64,000 nt of DNA from Aphidius gifuensis (lineage: Eukaryota > Arthropoda > Insecta > Hymenoptera > Braconidae): NCBI RefSeq assembly GCF_014905175.1, contig NC_057789.1:11708876-11772875 (forward strand). Direction: 5' to 3'. This document shows, one piece after another, positions 1-9,530 of this stretch. Made by a program: the position numbers and the translations under genes. How positions within the stretch are numbered: position 1 is the first letter of the stretch; the number at the start of each line of letters is the position of its first letter. The notes beneath the pieces were generated by a model. It was not told the DNA's origin. It made no database searches and worked only from the letters and a program-made list of their open reading frames with translations.

Positions 1-1
1 T

Positions 2-1654
2 CGATGATGATGATGAGGATGATGATGACAATAAATTATTCGTATCACGTTTCCAAATATTTGATTCATTGTTTTTTGAAAATTCAGATAATTTACTTAT
101 TTCATTGTTGTCATCATGATCAGATATATCCATATGATTATCAGATAACTGTTTTTTATTATTATCTTGATAGCTATCTGATGATTTATTCATCCTTTCA
201 TCATTGTCAGTTTCATCATCATCATGAATACCTTTTGATACACGCATTATTGTTTCAGTAACACTGTCATACTCATTATCAATGGCGTTAACAATTTTTT
301 CATTATTATGATTATTAATTATGATTTTTTTATTATTATCAAATGTATCAGATAATACTGGACTCGACTGTTTTTCAATTGTTGTGTCATTATTTTCATC
401 ATCAAAACATTTTGATACTTGAAATATTGTTTCAGCAACAGTATCCTCTGATAAATTATCATTATTACAATTTTTTTTATCATTTTCAATGGATTCTTTG
501 TTGTCATTAGTTAAACTATTTTGTTTTTGTATAAATGTATTATTATCATATATATTATTTAAATTGAGAGTATTATCATCAATTGGCACATTACTGATAA
601 TTTTATTATTATCTGAATTAATATTATCATTAGTAATATTATTAACTTTTCTATCATAAGTATTTGTTACGTTACGTTTATACAATGATAATAATTTTTT
701 ATCATGATTACTAATACGATTCCTAATTTTAATTTTCTTTTTAATATTAAAATTATTATTATTAATTGTTGTTAATTTATTATTTTTATTATATTTTATA
801 ATATTTACGGGATTAATAACTAATTTATCATTATCATTTGTTTGTATTTGACAATAATGGTTATAAAAATTATCCGATTCAGTAAAAATTTTTTCACATG
901 AACAACATATTAGGTAACACGAGCCAATAAATGAATGATAAAAATCATCAACTGAATCATATTTAATACCTTTTACACGATGTTGTTTTTCAAGATGTTG
1001 TGATAATCTATCAGCAGCACCAAATAAACCCAAACAAAATAAACAAATGTGACGATTATGTATATCTCTCATATGAATAAACAAATTCCAATTTTCAAAA
1101 TATGTTTCACATGTTGCACATTTATATACTTTACGACTTATTTTAAATTTATTAGCAATATTTTTGAATTTATCATTTATTGATAAATTTTGTAATGATG
1201 TACTTGGTTTATTATTTATTTCACTATAATTATTTTTTGTTTTTAATGTATATTTGCAATGACAAATATTTTTATTATTTTTCATTTCACTATTTACCAT
1301 TGTTTGTTTTGATTTTTTACATCTTAAACAAACATTTTTTTGAATATCAATTAATAAATTTGAATTAAGATATTGTGATTGGCTTTTTATTTTACTATTT
1401 TTAACATTACGTATTACTAATTTTTGATTATTATCAATTAATTTCCCAGTTGGTGTTTTATTTATGATGACTTCTTTCTTTTCCATTGCTGGATATACAG
1501 ATATATTTATTTTTTCTGGTTCTTTATCATTATCGTTTATTAATATATCATTTTTAAAACTTTCTAATTTGTATGTTGAACTTTTAATTTCTTCTTCATC
1601 TTCATCATGTTGTCCTTCTTGTTCTTCATCTTCATCTTCATCTTCATCTTCATC

Positions 1655-1707
<53 letters not shown>

Positions 1708-1927
1708 TTTCATCATCATCATTTTCATCATCATCATCATCATCATCAAATTCTTCATCTTCATCAAATGATTCATCATCATCATCCCAAGAATCTTGGG
1801 ATACTGACTCCTCGGCATTTTTTATTTTTTCATCAACATTATTTAATTGAAAATTTGATGATGATTTACTGTCATCAAACTTGTTCCAAGTATCAGCATT
1901 TGTAACTTCTGTTTCATCTTCTTCCAT
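2..1927 (-). CDS. C2H2 zinc-finger protein with acidic N-terminus (5' exon, runs off window)
   Basis: An uninterrupted minus-strand frame of 642 codons starts at the ATG at 1927-1925 (MEEDETEVTNADTW) and is still open at the window edge. Residues about 42-105 are a nearly pure Asp/Glu tract encoded by GAT/GAA repeats. Three zinc-finger-like units follow: C270-x2-C273-x11-H285-x4-H290, C295-x2-C298-x12-H311-x4-H316, and a degenerate C341-x2-C344-x12-H357-x-C359. The second reads HICLFCLGLFGAADRLSQHL. A long Asn/Lys/Asp-rich, probably disordered region comes next, and a Ser run (codons TCA/TCC) lies at the cut edge. No other domain is visible. Family knowledge suggests a nuclear nucleic-acid-binding regulator; the exact orthologue is not recognised. 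A possible 5'UTR splice acceptor lies near 1967 on the minus strand. The protein is partial. Confidence 0.75.
1620..1790. repeat. (CAT/CTT)n trinucleotide repeat, Asp/Glu codons on minus strand
   Basis: A run of tcatcttcatcatcat triplets lies in frame with the minus-strand zinc-finger ORF and encodes its acidic tract. It is a likely length-polymorphic microsatellite inside coding sequence. The same triplet type recurs at 4-30, encoding serine in this frame. Confidence 0.9.
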
Positions 1928-2884
1928 AATAGTAGACTCGATCACGACGATGGTGGACTTTATCTATTAAACACAAATGTTTTTTTTATTAAATAGGTAT
2001 ATATTTTTTTTTAACTTTAGTTTATAAATTTAAACAAATTGACAATCAAACGAAACAAAAAAAAAAAAAAAACAAAAACAAAACGAGTTGAATTGACTAT
2101 TTTTTTTTTTTTTTTTTTTTTTTAGTGGAGACGACTTTATTCGTCTTGGCTTAGCAAAAAATTAGATTGCTTCGGTTTTTTTTTTTTTTTTTTTTTTTTG
2201 GAGTTCTTGAAATGAATTTACGAATGAGCGATTGTAGAACGAAATTATTTTATTTATTCACATTATTTTTTGTTTGTCATAGAGATGATGTGAATCTGTA
2301 GTATTCCGGTCACTAGGTAATGCTTTTTTATTCTTCACTGTAAACCACCTACCTGACTAAGAAACACCAGCAAACTCCAACATAAAAAAAATAAAAAAAA
2401 AAAAAAGGAATAAAAAATTCACCTTCAGTATTTTCTTGACAAAATTTTTTAATCACCTCAAACAATTGTTAAAAACTTAGATATTGTTAAACACTAATAA
2501 ATAACACTTTCTAAATATAATATGAAAATAATAAAAATGAATTAATGATATATGTATAAGACTGCAAGCGTGAAACACAAACGAGAAAAAAAAAAACTAT
2601 CTTTATCTCGGTGTTGTTTGGCGACTGCTTCGTCGCGCCGAAAAGGTTAGTTAAAATGGCGTCATATCATTTGCGATCACAATGAGAACTGAGAAGCAAT
2701 GAGACGAGAGAGCTCCTCACTCTACTTTTCTCTCTCTCTTCAGTATCTATCCCCTCTTATTATTATTATTTTTTTTAATGGTAAAAACACATGCCATCAG
2801 CGATGGGTAATCCGACGATTTTTGGAATATCATACGCAATAATACGTATGAAGTATGATACTACATAAAGTGTATGATAGAGTG
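1928..2884. other. 5' flank of the zinc-finger gene; low-complexity sequence
   Basis: No gene is seen. The stretch contains long poly(T) and poly(A) runs (around 2060-2080, 2098-2123, 2178-2200 and 2396-2406), a GC-richer patch near 2625-2700 and a CT-rich tract near 2710-2755 that could belong to the promoter of the minus-strand gene. At about 2798 a CAGCGATGGGTAA sequence resembles the end of the CAGTG-TGGGTAA element at 19898-20875. Confidence 0.5.
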
Positions 2885-5385
2885 CATGGAGTTTAACAAG
2901 GAGGGTAATCTGTGACGTCACACTGTGTATTGGCATAGGGAGCTGTTGAAGCTCACGGAATGGAGCAAGTCAGTACGTTTTTCTGCCATTGATGACTAGT
3001 AGGAGAAGATCAAAAGTCACATGTTGTTTTGTTTATATTTTTTTTTTTTTTGTGTAGCTCAGTTAGAGTATTCCTTCATTATGTAAAAAATAATACAACT
3101 ACTAAATAATACATTATTTATTTAAAAATAAAATTTAAGCAATTTATTTTAATAAAATAAATACCATAAATTACAATAACTGTTTAAGAAAAGATAAAGC
3201 TAAGGAATTAATGTTGCTTACCATATAATTTCTTTATCATCACATGAATTCTTTAGCTTCATCTTTTTTTTTAGTAACATTGTTTTCATTTTGGTATTTT
3301 ATGATAATGTTTTTAATTTAATTTTAAATAAATAATTTGAATAAATAATACGGATTTGTATATTTGTATGGTGATAGAAAAACCATTTTGATATGGATCT
3401 CTTTTAGAATTGTTGTGAGATAATTTATATCACAATTATTTTAATAATAATATAAATAAATAATTAATAAATATCATTGTTTACAGATTGAGAAAAATGT
3501 ATTATTTTTATTTTATTTATGCTAGTTTATAGTATTACAAAATTTACATTTGATAATTACCATTATTGCATTAATGATTATTAAAAATCATGAAATTTAA
3601 TATATGTTTTGATATATTTGTTGATACAATGATATTAATTTCATTATTTACTGAATTATTTGATCATTTTAATTATTGCAATATTAAAATATTGTTACAA
3701 CAAGTAATACATTTCATATGATTTATACGAAATTGGATTACAAACTAAATTATATTACATTTATATAATGTTAAAATTATTGTTTAGTTTTATTACTTGA
3801 TTCAGGAATTAATTATAGATTAAAAATTGACAAGGTAAAAAAATCGCTGTTATTTTATCAAAATACAAGACCCAGATGATTCAGTTGGAAAATGGAAATC
3901 TACTATTAGACCAAATTAAAACAATTGATGTGACCAAAGAAATTATGTGGTAAACAAATTGAATTTCAAAGCTCCATTTTCATGTCCACTGTTACCCTTG
4001 GTATTTTTTATTAAATATATTGCTATAATTTTATTTGTTTACTAAATAATAAATACCAAAAGACAAGCAGTGGTAAAAAATGGATTTCTAATTTATTTTG
4101 CCTATAATTATTTTTCTGACTGCATTAATTATTTTTGCTCATTTTTCTTTGGCCATTGTTTGTTTTGGAATTTTTTTCTCATTTATTTAACAAAATAAAT
4201 TGAATTAATACATTATAATAAATTAAAATACCAAGAACAAGCAGTATTCTAAGAAAAAATTAGCTATAAGGAATTGATAGGAAGATACCACATAATTCCT
4301 TTTGCTGCATTAATTTCTTAATACATCTTTTTTCTTTTAGTCTCTTCTTGCTTATGCTTGGTATTTTTTTATTAAAATACCAGCAATATCAGTTACCTAT
4401 GATTATCAAATATTAAATTTAATGTTTTAATTCATCATCATTTTTATAAATTTAATTTTGTCTTGTCTCATCAATTTATCAAAATCATAATATCTATCAT
4501 TTTTCAATAATCATATCATCAACTAATTAATTATTGGATCAAATGGTCAAAGTTTTGTACTACTATAAACACGTTTTATTGTTTTTTTAACTTGATGAAT
4601 TTTACTATGTACATCTAGCATAAATAAATAAAAATGTACACGTTCTTTTTTCTCAATCTGTAAACAACGATATTTATTAATTATTTATTTATATTATCAT
4701 TAAAATAATTGTGATATAAATTATCCATCAGCATGGTTTTTCTATCACCAAAAATACAATTCTTTTGGTGGTTTTTTTGTCTTTTTTCTTTACCAACTAA
4801 TTTCTCTAAAAAACTTGGTTTTTCTGGTTCATATCCATTAATGTCATCATAAACATTTTTGTTATTTTTTTCAATACTTCAATTGGACTATTATTCTTTT
4901 TTATGTCAACATTTGCATTACATTCAATTGAAATAGAATTTATTTGGAATGATCTTTAAAGATTATTAAAATTTTAATAAAAAATTATTTATTTAACATT
5001 AAAGTAAAAAACATTATCATAAAAAAAATACCAAAGGAAAAAAGTAGCTAAAAAAAAAGATGAAGCTAAAGAATTGATGTGACTATAAAGAAATTATATG
5101 GTAAGCAACATTAATTCCTTAGCTTTATCTTTTTCTTAGACACTGCTTGTTCTTTAATTTTATTTGTTAAATAAATAATGTATTATGTAGTTGTATTATT
5201 TTTTTACATAATGAAGGAATACTCTAACTGAGCTACACAAAAAAAAAAAAATATAAATAAAAACAACATGTGACTTTGGATCTTCTTGCTACTAGCGCCG
5301 TCACTGGCGATAATGTGTACTGACTTGCTCCATTCTGTGAGCTTCAGTGAAATTCGAGAGATTACCCTCCTTATACACCTCCATG
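2885..5385. mobile_element. Long foldback DNA transposon, AFG1L-carrying (copy A1)
   Basis: The left end (CATGGAGTTTAACAAGGAGG) and the right end (reverse complement CATGGAGGTGTATAAGGAGG) are inverted. Homology continues inward for several hundred bases on both arms, so the element is nearly a complete palindrome of about 2.5 kb. Both arms carry decayed pieces of an AFG1-like ATPase gene. The right arm read on the minus strand at about 4545-4645 gives RVHFYLFMLDVHSKIHQ, and at about 4795-4862 NVYDDINGYEPEKPSFL. The left arm at about 3354-3500 gives the same gene on the plus strand. An intron with intact boundaries (ending tgtttacag) is retained on each arm. No transposase is encoded. The 8-bp flanks (atagagtg and aatgtgga) do not match, unlike the other copies, so this copy may be recombinant. 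Confidence 0.85.
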
Positions 5386-5407
5386 AATGTGGAGTAATTA
5401 ATTGGGA

Positions 5408-7349
5408 CAAGAAGACTAGAAATACAGGAGGACTTACTCCCTATCTCGCCTGTATATAAAAACCGTTCCGCTATGTGATCGCCGCATAATTGAGGGGCGC
5501 TAGTAGTACCACGGTAACGTGCGCGACTTGTATCGCTTTTTTTTTACAATGCGCACAATACAAACATACTGTGTCCATGGAGTTTTATAAGGAGGGTAAT
5601 CTGTGACGTCACACTGTGTATTAGCATAGGGAGCTGTTGAAGCTCACGGAATGGAGCAAGTCAGTACATTTTTCTGCCAGTGATGACGCTAGTAGCGAGA
5701 AGATCCGAAGTCACATGGTGTTTTTTTGTTTACATTTTTTTTTTCTTGTGTGGCTCAGTTAGAGTATTCCTTTATGTTGTAAAAAAATAATTCAACTCAA
5801 TAATACATTATTTATTTAACAAATAAAATTGAAGCAATACATTTTAATAAAAAAAAGTACCAAGGGTAAGTAATGGCTAAGGAAAATTTAATGTTTAATA
5901 AATAATTTTTTATTAAAAAGATCATTCCAAATAAATTTCATTTCAATTACATGTGATGCAAATGTTGACTTAAAAAATAATAATAGTCCAATTGAAGTTT
6001 AAAAAAAAAATATAAAAACGTTTTGTTGTTTTTTTAAGTTGATGAATTTTTCCATGTACATCTAGCATGAATAAATAAAAATGTACACGTTTCTTTTCCT
6101 CAATCTGTAAACAATGATATTTATTAATTATTTATTTATATTATTATTTAAAAAATTGTAATAAATTACCTTATACAACAATCATAAAAGAGATCCATCA
6201 ACATGGTTTTTCCAATATCACCATCAGCACCATACAAATACAAACCCTCTGGTGGTTTTTTTGTCTTTTTTTCTTTTCCAACTAATTTATTTAAAAAACT
6301 TGGTTTTTCTGCTTTTTATGCATTAATGCCATCATAAACATTTTGTACAACACGCATTTGATATTCATCCTCAATAAGTTGTTTATTTTTTATATTTTTT
6401 TTAAAAACTTCAATTAGACTATTATTATTTCTTATGTCAACTTTGGCATCACATGTAATCGAAATAAAATTTATTTGGAATAATCTTTTTAATAAAAAAT
6501 TATCTATTTAACATTAAATTTTCCTTAGCCATTGCTTATCCTTGGTATTGTTTTTTATTAAAATGTATTACTTCAATTTCATTTGTTAAATAAATAATGT
6601 ATATTATTGAGTTGGATTATTTTTTTACAACATAAAGGAATACTCTAACTGAGCCACACAAATAAAAAAAAATGTAAACAAAAATACCATGTGACTTCGG
6701 ATCTTGATGAGACTAGCGCCGTCACTGGCGATAATGTGTACTGACTTGCTCCATTCTGTGAGCTTCAGTGAAATTCGAGAGATTACCCTCCTTATACACC
6801 TCCATGACTGTGTCAAACACTAATAGAGCATTATACACAAGAAGACTAGAAATACAGGAGGACGAACTTGCCTCAAAAAACCGTTCCGCTATGTGGTCGC
6901 CGCATAATTGAGGGGCGCTAGTAGTACCCGGGTAACGTGCGCGACTTGTATCGCTTTTTTTTTACAATGCGCACAATACAAACATACTCTGACAAACATC
7001 ATGTGTATATGCTCTATTAGTGTTTGTCAGAGTATGTTTGTATTGTGCGCATTGTAAAAAAAAAGCGATACAAGTCGCGCACGTTACCCGGGTACTACTA
7101 GCGCCCCTCAATTATGCGGCGACCATATAGCGGAACGGTTTTTATATACAGGCGAGATAGGGAGTAAGTCCTCCTGTATTTCTAGTCTTCTTGGTCAGAG
7201 TATGTTTGTATTGTGCGCATTGTAAAAAAAAAGCGATAGAAGTCGCGCACGTTACCGTGGTACTACTAGCGCCCCTCAATTATGCGGCGATCACATAGCG
7301 GAACGGTTTTTTGAGGCAAGTTCGTCCTCCTGTATTTCTAGTCTTCTTG
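5408..7349. mobile_element. Composite MITE array (copy D1) with 8-bp TSD and nested foldback
   Basis: The element starts CAAGAAGACTAGAAATACAG, ends with its reverse complement, and is flanked by AATTGGGA at 5400-5407 and 7350-7357, an 8-bp target-site duplication. It is built from about 160-bp units (ending in ACAATACAAACATACTCTGAC) at 5408-5575, 6838-6995, 7022-7192 (inverted) and 7193-7349 (inverted). The first unit is split by the AFG1L-carrying element at 5576-6806. A sister copy in opposite orientation lies at 22005-23903. No transposase ORF is present. Confidence 0.85.
5576..6806. mobile_element. Short AFG1L-carrying foldback transposon (copy A2)
   Basis: The ends are CATGGAG and CTCCATG, flanked by a perfect 8-bp duplication ACTGTGTC (5568-5575 and 6807-6814). 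Inverted arms of about 300 bp enclose a central segment. Read on the minus strand at about 6040-6450, it matches AFG1-like ATPase: LIEDEYQMRVVQNVYDGI, then KPPEGLYLYGADGD and GKTMLMDLFYDCC (a degenerate Walker A), an intron, then EEKKRVHFYLFMLDVHGKIH. One in-frame stop and a disturbed P-loop show it is not a functional gene. The element is nested in D1. Confidence 0.9.
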
Positions 7350-7357
7350 AATTGGGA

Positions 7358-7682
7358 TTACCCACACTTGACATGCGTACAAATTTATTACATAAATTTG
7401 TAAGCACTTAATTTTATTTGTTATATTTTATTAATTAGATTAATACGATTAATAATATACAACACAATTAATATTTCGTAGTAGTAAAAAAGTAGTCTTT
7501 ATTGTTCTAGCAAAATCTTACGTAATAATCATAATACTAATATTTTAATATATAGAAAAAGGAGAGAGAAGATATATTTGGAGAAAGATAGAGAGATAGA
7601 TGTTCCTCTGTTGTCTGCTAGAAGCGCTGAGGCCCAGTGGCCAGTCGCCACTCGCCACAAATGAAATAGCATACTACTAGTA
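7358..7682. other. Intergenic sequence between transposons
   Basis: AT-rich sequence with no gene, repeat end or RNA recognised. A short GA-rich stretch lies near 7557-7600. Confidence 0.4.
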
Positions 7683-7691
7683 GTATTAAAT

Positions 7692-8272
7692 CAAGGTCCC
7701 TAGATGAGTTACTAGATTTAGACAGGTCATCCGAAGCTAGAATTTGAGACGCCATATTGGGGATCAGTAGTTGTGTGCATGCGTATATGTACACAAGATA
7801 GGTACGTATGTATGCGTGGATAGTCACACATGTTTATCAATGTTTATATTTGACATTGTCTGACGTTGAATTGAATTTAATTTGTTAATTATAGATACTT
7901 GATATTTAATTATAAATGCAATTTGTGTGATAATATTAGTACTCCTATATTCAAATAGACAAAGTTAAATTAATAAACTATCATAATTATATTTTATTTA
8001 AAAGAAAAAAAAAAAAAACTTCGTTCAGGTTATTTTATTCAATAATATTTTAAAAACATTAATATTCTTATTATTATTATATTTCATATTAATATATTGA
8101 TCATTAATGATGATTACAGATGCAAAAAAAAATTTTATACATTTATTTTATGACTGCAATTCATATAACTTGACGCCGTAGCAGTTTGAATTTGCGCGGC
8201 TCCGCCATATTGGGGATATCGACGATTTTACTTCGAATGACCTGTATATTGGGAATCATTCTAGGGACCTTG
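7692..8272. mobile_element. MITE C1, CAAGGTCCCTAG termini, 9-bp TSD
   Basis: Inverted termini CAAGGTCCCTAGATGAG and the complement of ATTCTAGGGACCTTG lie between identical GTATTAAAT flanks (7683-7691 and 8273-8281). The inverted similarity runs inward for about 70 bp, including an ATATTGGGGAT block on both sides. The internal part 7760-8172 matches 20914-21960 in reverse orientation (copy C2). CAAGG ends with an 8-9 bp duplication fit a hAT-like non-autonomous element. No ORF of note. Confidence 0.8.
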
Positions 8273-8308
8273 GTATTAAATATATGACAAATAGTATATT
8301 ATGCAACA

Positions 8309-8590
8309 AGGACGCAATGTGAGTGATTCTGGCCTGCCCCCGTATTCACGGGGAAAATTGTTCTCATTAGGGCTTTTTTTTCCGCTGATGGCGCTTGACA
8401 AAATTTTTTTTATATAGATTTCACATAGAAAAGCTTCACAAACGCCACCATCGGAAAAAAACGCCCTAATGAGAACATCCTCTGAATACGGGTGCTGCAC
8501 GAAGCACACACGCATATGATGCAGAGTCGACGGGGCACGTAGACGAGTGCGTGCTGAGTGCGAGAGAGAATCACTCACATGGCGTCCGCG
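8309..8590. mobile_element. MITE with nested hairpin element of the GCACCCGTATTCA family
   Basis: The outer inverted ends are GACGCAATGTGAGTGATTCT (from about 8310) and AGAATCACTCACATGGCGTC (ending about 8589). Inside, 8335-8495 is a near-perfect hairpin. It starts with a variant CCCCCGTATTCA and ends TGAATACGGGTGC, with GTTCTCATTAGGGC arms and a loop around GCGCTTG-A(n)-TATATAGATTTCA. The hairpin family recurs at 9803-9953, 10661-10833, 23959-24109, 24149-24312, 24782-24945, 24947-25072 and 62965-63128. Confidence 0.7.
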
Positions 8591-8607
8591 TGACACATAT
8601 TATTTTT

Positions 8608-8722
8608 TGGCCGAGCGGGCGGGAAACACCCGTTTGTCGCCCGCAATTTGTAGGGCGACAAAGACGTACTTTACGCCACAAATTTAGGGCGACAAACGGG
8701 CAATTCCCGCCCGCTAGGCTAA
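8608..8722. repeat. GC-rich hairpin, AGCGGGCGGGAA arms
   Basis: AGCGGGCGGGAA with CCCGTTTGTCGCCC on the left mirrors GGGCGACAAACGGG with TTCCCGCCCGCT on the right. The central spacer contains a smaller GTAGGGCGACAAAG half-repeat. It is strikingly GC-rich against its surroundings and sits inside a decayed GCACCCGTATTCA-type hairpin, the remnant of which continues at 8725-8785 and 9068-9084. Confidence 0.75.
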
Positions 8723-8785
8723 AAAAAAATTTTACGAGCGCCATCAACGGCAAATAAAAGCTCTAAATTGTATAAAATTTGCCCG

Positions 8786-9067
8786 GGGGTACGTTCCAAA
8801 ACCTTCGTTCGGTTCGGTATATCAAGATGGCGGATTTCAGTGTTTTTTTTGCCATTTTTTTTATCGCAATAATAAGTTAATCATTTCTCCTTATTATTGA
8901 TTAGAATAAAAATAACTAACTAATATTATTCTCCTTTCTCTACTAAAAATACATCAACTGACACTAATATAGAAAAGTTTATAGGGGTGTTTAAAATTTT
9001 CATATATTTGATTTGAATCGCTGCCATCTTGATATACCGAACCGAACGAGGTTTTGGAACGTACCCC
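8786..9067. mobile_element. MITE K1, GGGGTACGTTCCAAAACC termini
   Basis: Inverted ends of about 48 bp: GGGGTACGTTCCAAAACCTT with CGTTCGGTTCGGTATATCAA on the left, mirrored at 9020-9067. The insertion splits an older hairpin element whose right tip (TGTGAATACGGGTGCAG) resumes at 9068. A diverged half copy lies at about 9095-9215 (GGTTCGGGATCTCAAAAATG and GTGTCAGTTGATAC blocks). A related element lies at 45922-46131. Confidence 0.8.
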
Positions 9068-9218
9068 TGTGAATACGGGTGCAGTAAAACCCAAGTAAAA
9101 CCTCCGTTGGTTCGGGATCTCAAAAATGGCGGCGATTCAGATCGAATATAAAAAAATTTCAAAAATCCCTATTTACTTCCTTAGCTTAGTGTCAGTTGAT
9201 ACTAAGTTGATGTGGGGA

Positions 9219-9332
9219 TATTCCGATATCCGAGACAACATGTTTTTTTGTCGGTTTCTTATAGGAAATTTCCACAGGATTACGGGAAAAATACGGAAAA
9301 AATTCCTACGAATTTGTCTCGGATATCGGAAT
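9219..9332. repeat. Short hairpin, ATTCCGATATCCGAGACAA arms
   Basis: ATATTCCGATATCCGAGACAA at 9219-9239 is mirrored by TTGTCTCGGATATCGGAAT at about 9314-9332. The loop holds CGGAAA/CGGG motifs resembling the CTCCGG element family. No coding potential. Confidence 0.65.
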
Positions 9333-9530
9333 CTTGCCCTTAATGTTTTTTCAGTAAACAAAAGAGAATAATGTTAGTCGGTGAATTTTTTTTATATTAG
9401 AAATAAGTATAAACGATTAAGCATTACCTCGGCCAGTCATTAAATATGAGAATGCTTTGAAATTTTTACAGTAGATTCTTGAAACACTGATACATTTTAT
9501 GAAATTTTTTGGTAATTGTTTGGAAACTCA

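Noticed and set aside
1464..1850. 128-codon Ser-rich plus ORF
   Set aside because: Antisense shadow of the Asp/Glu GAT repeat in the zinc-finger gene.
5204..5410. 68-codon minus ORF, with near-identical ORFs at 6625-6816 and 22499-22690
   Set aside because: They are the subterminal sequence of the A-family transposon read through by chance; the repetition reflects transposition, not a gene family.
5408..8272. A large inverted segmental duplication of 5.4-8.2 kb with 20.9-23.9 kb
   Set aside because: Distinct target duplications around D1 and D2, and the empty D site in C1, show separate insertions of the same element families.
8276..8596. 106-codon minus ORF (and the similar 24726-24935, 9813-10142)
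   Set aside because: Translations of R-family hairpin MITEs and flanking elements; the shared peptide comes from the repeat.
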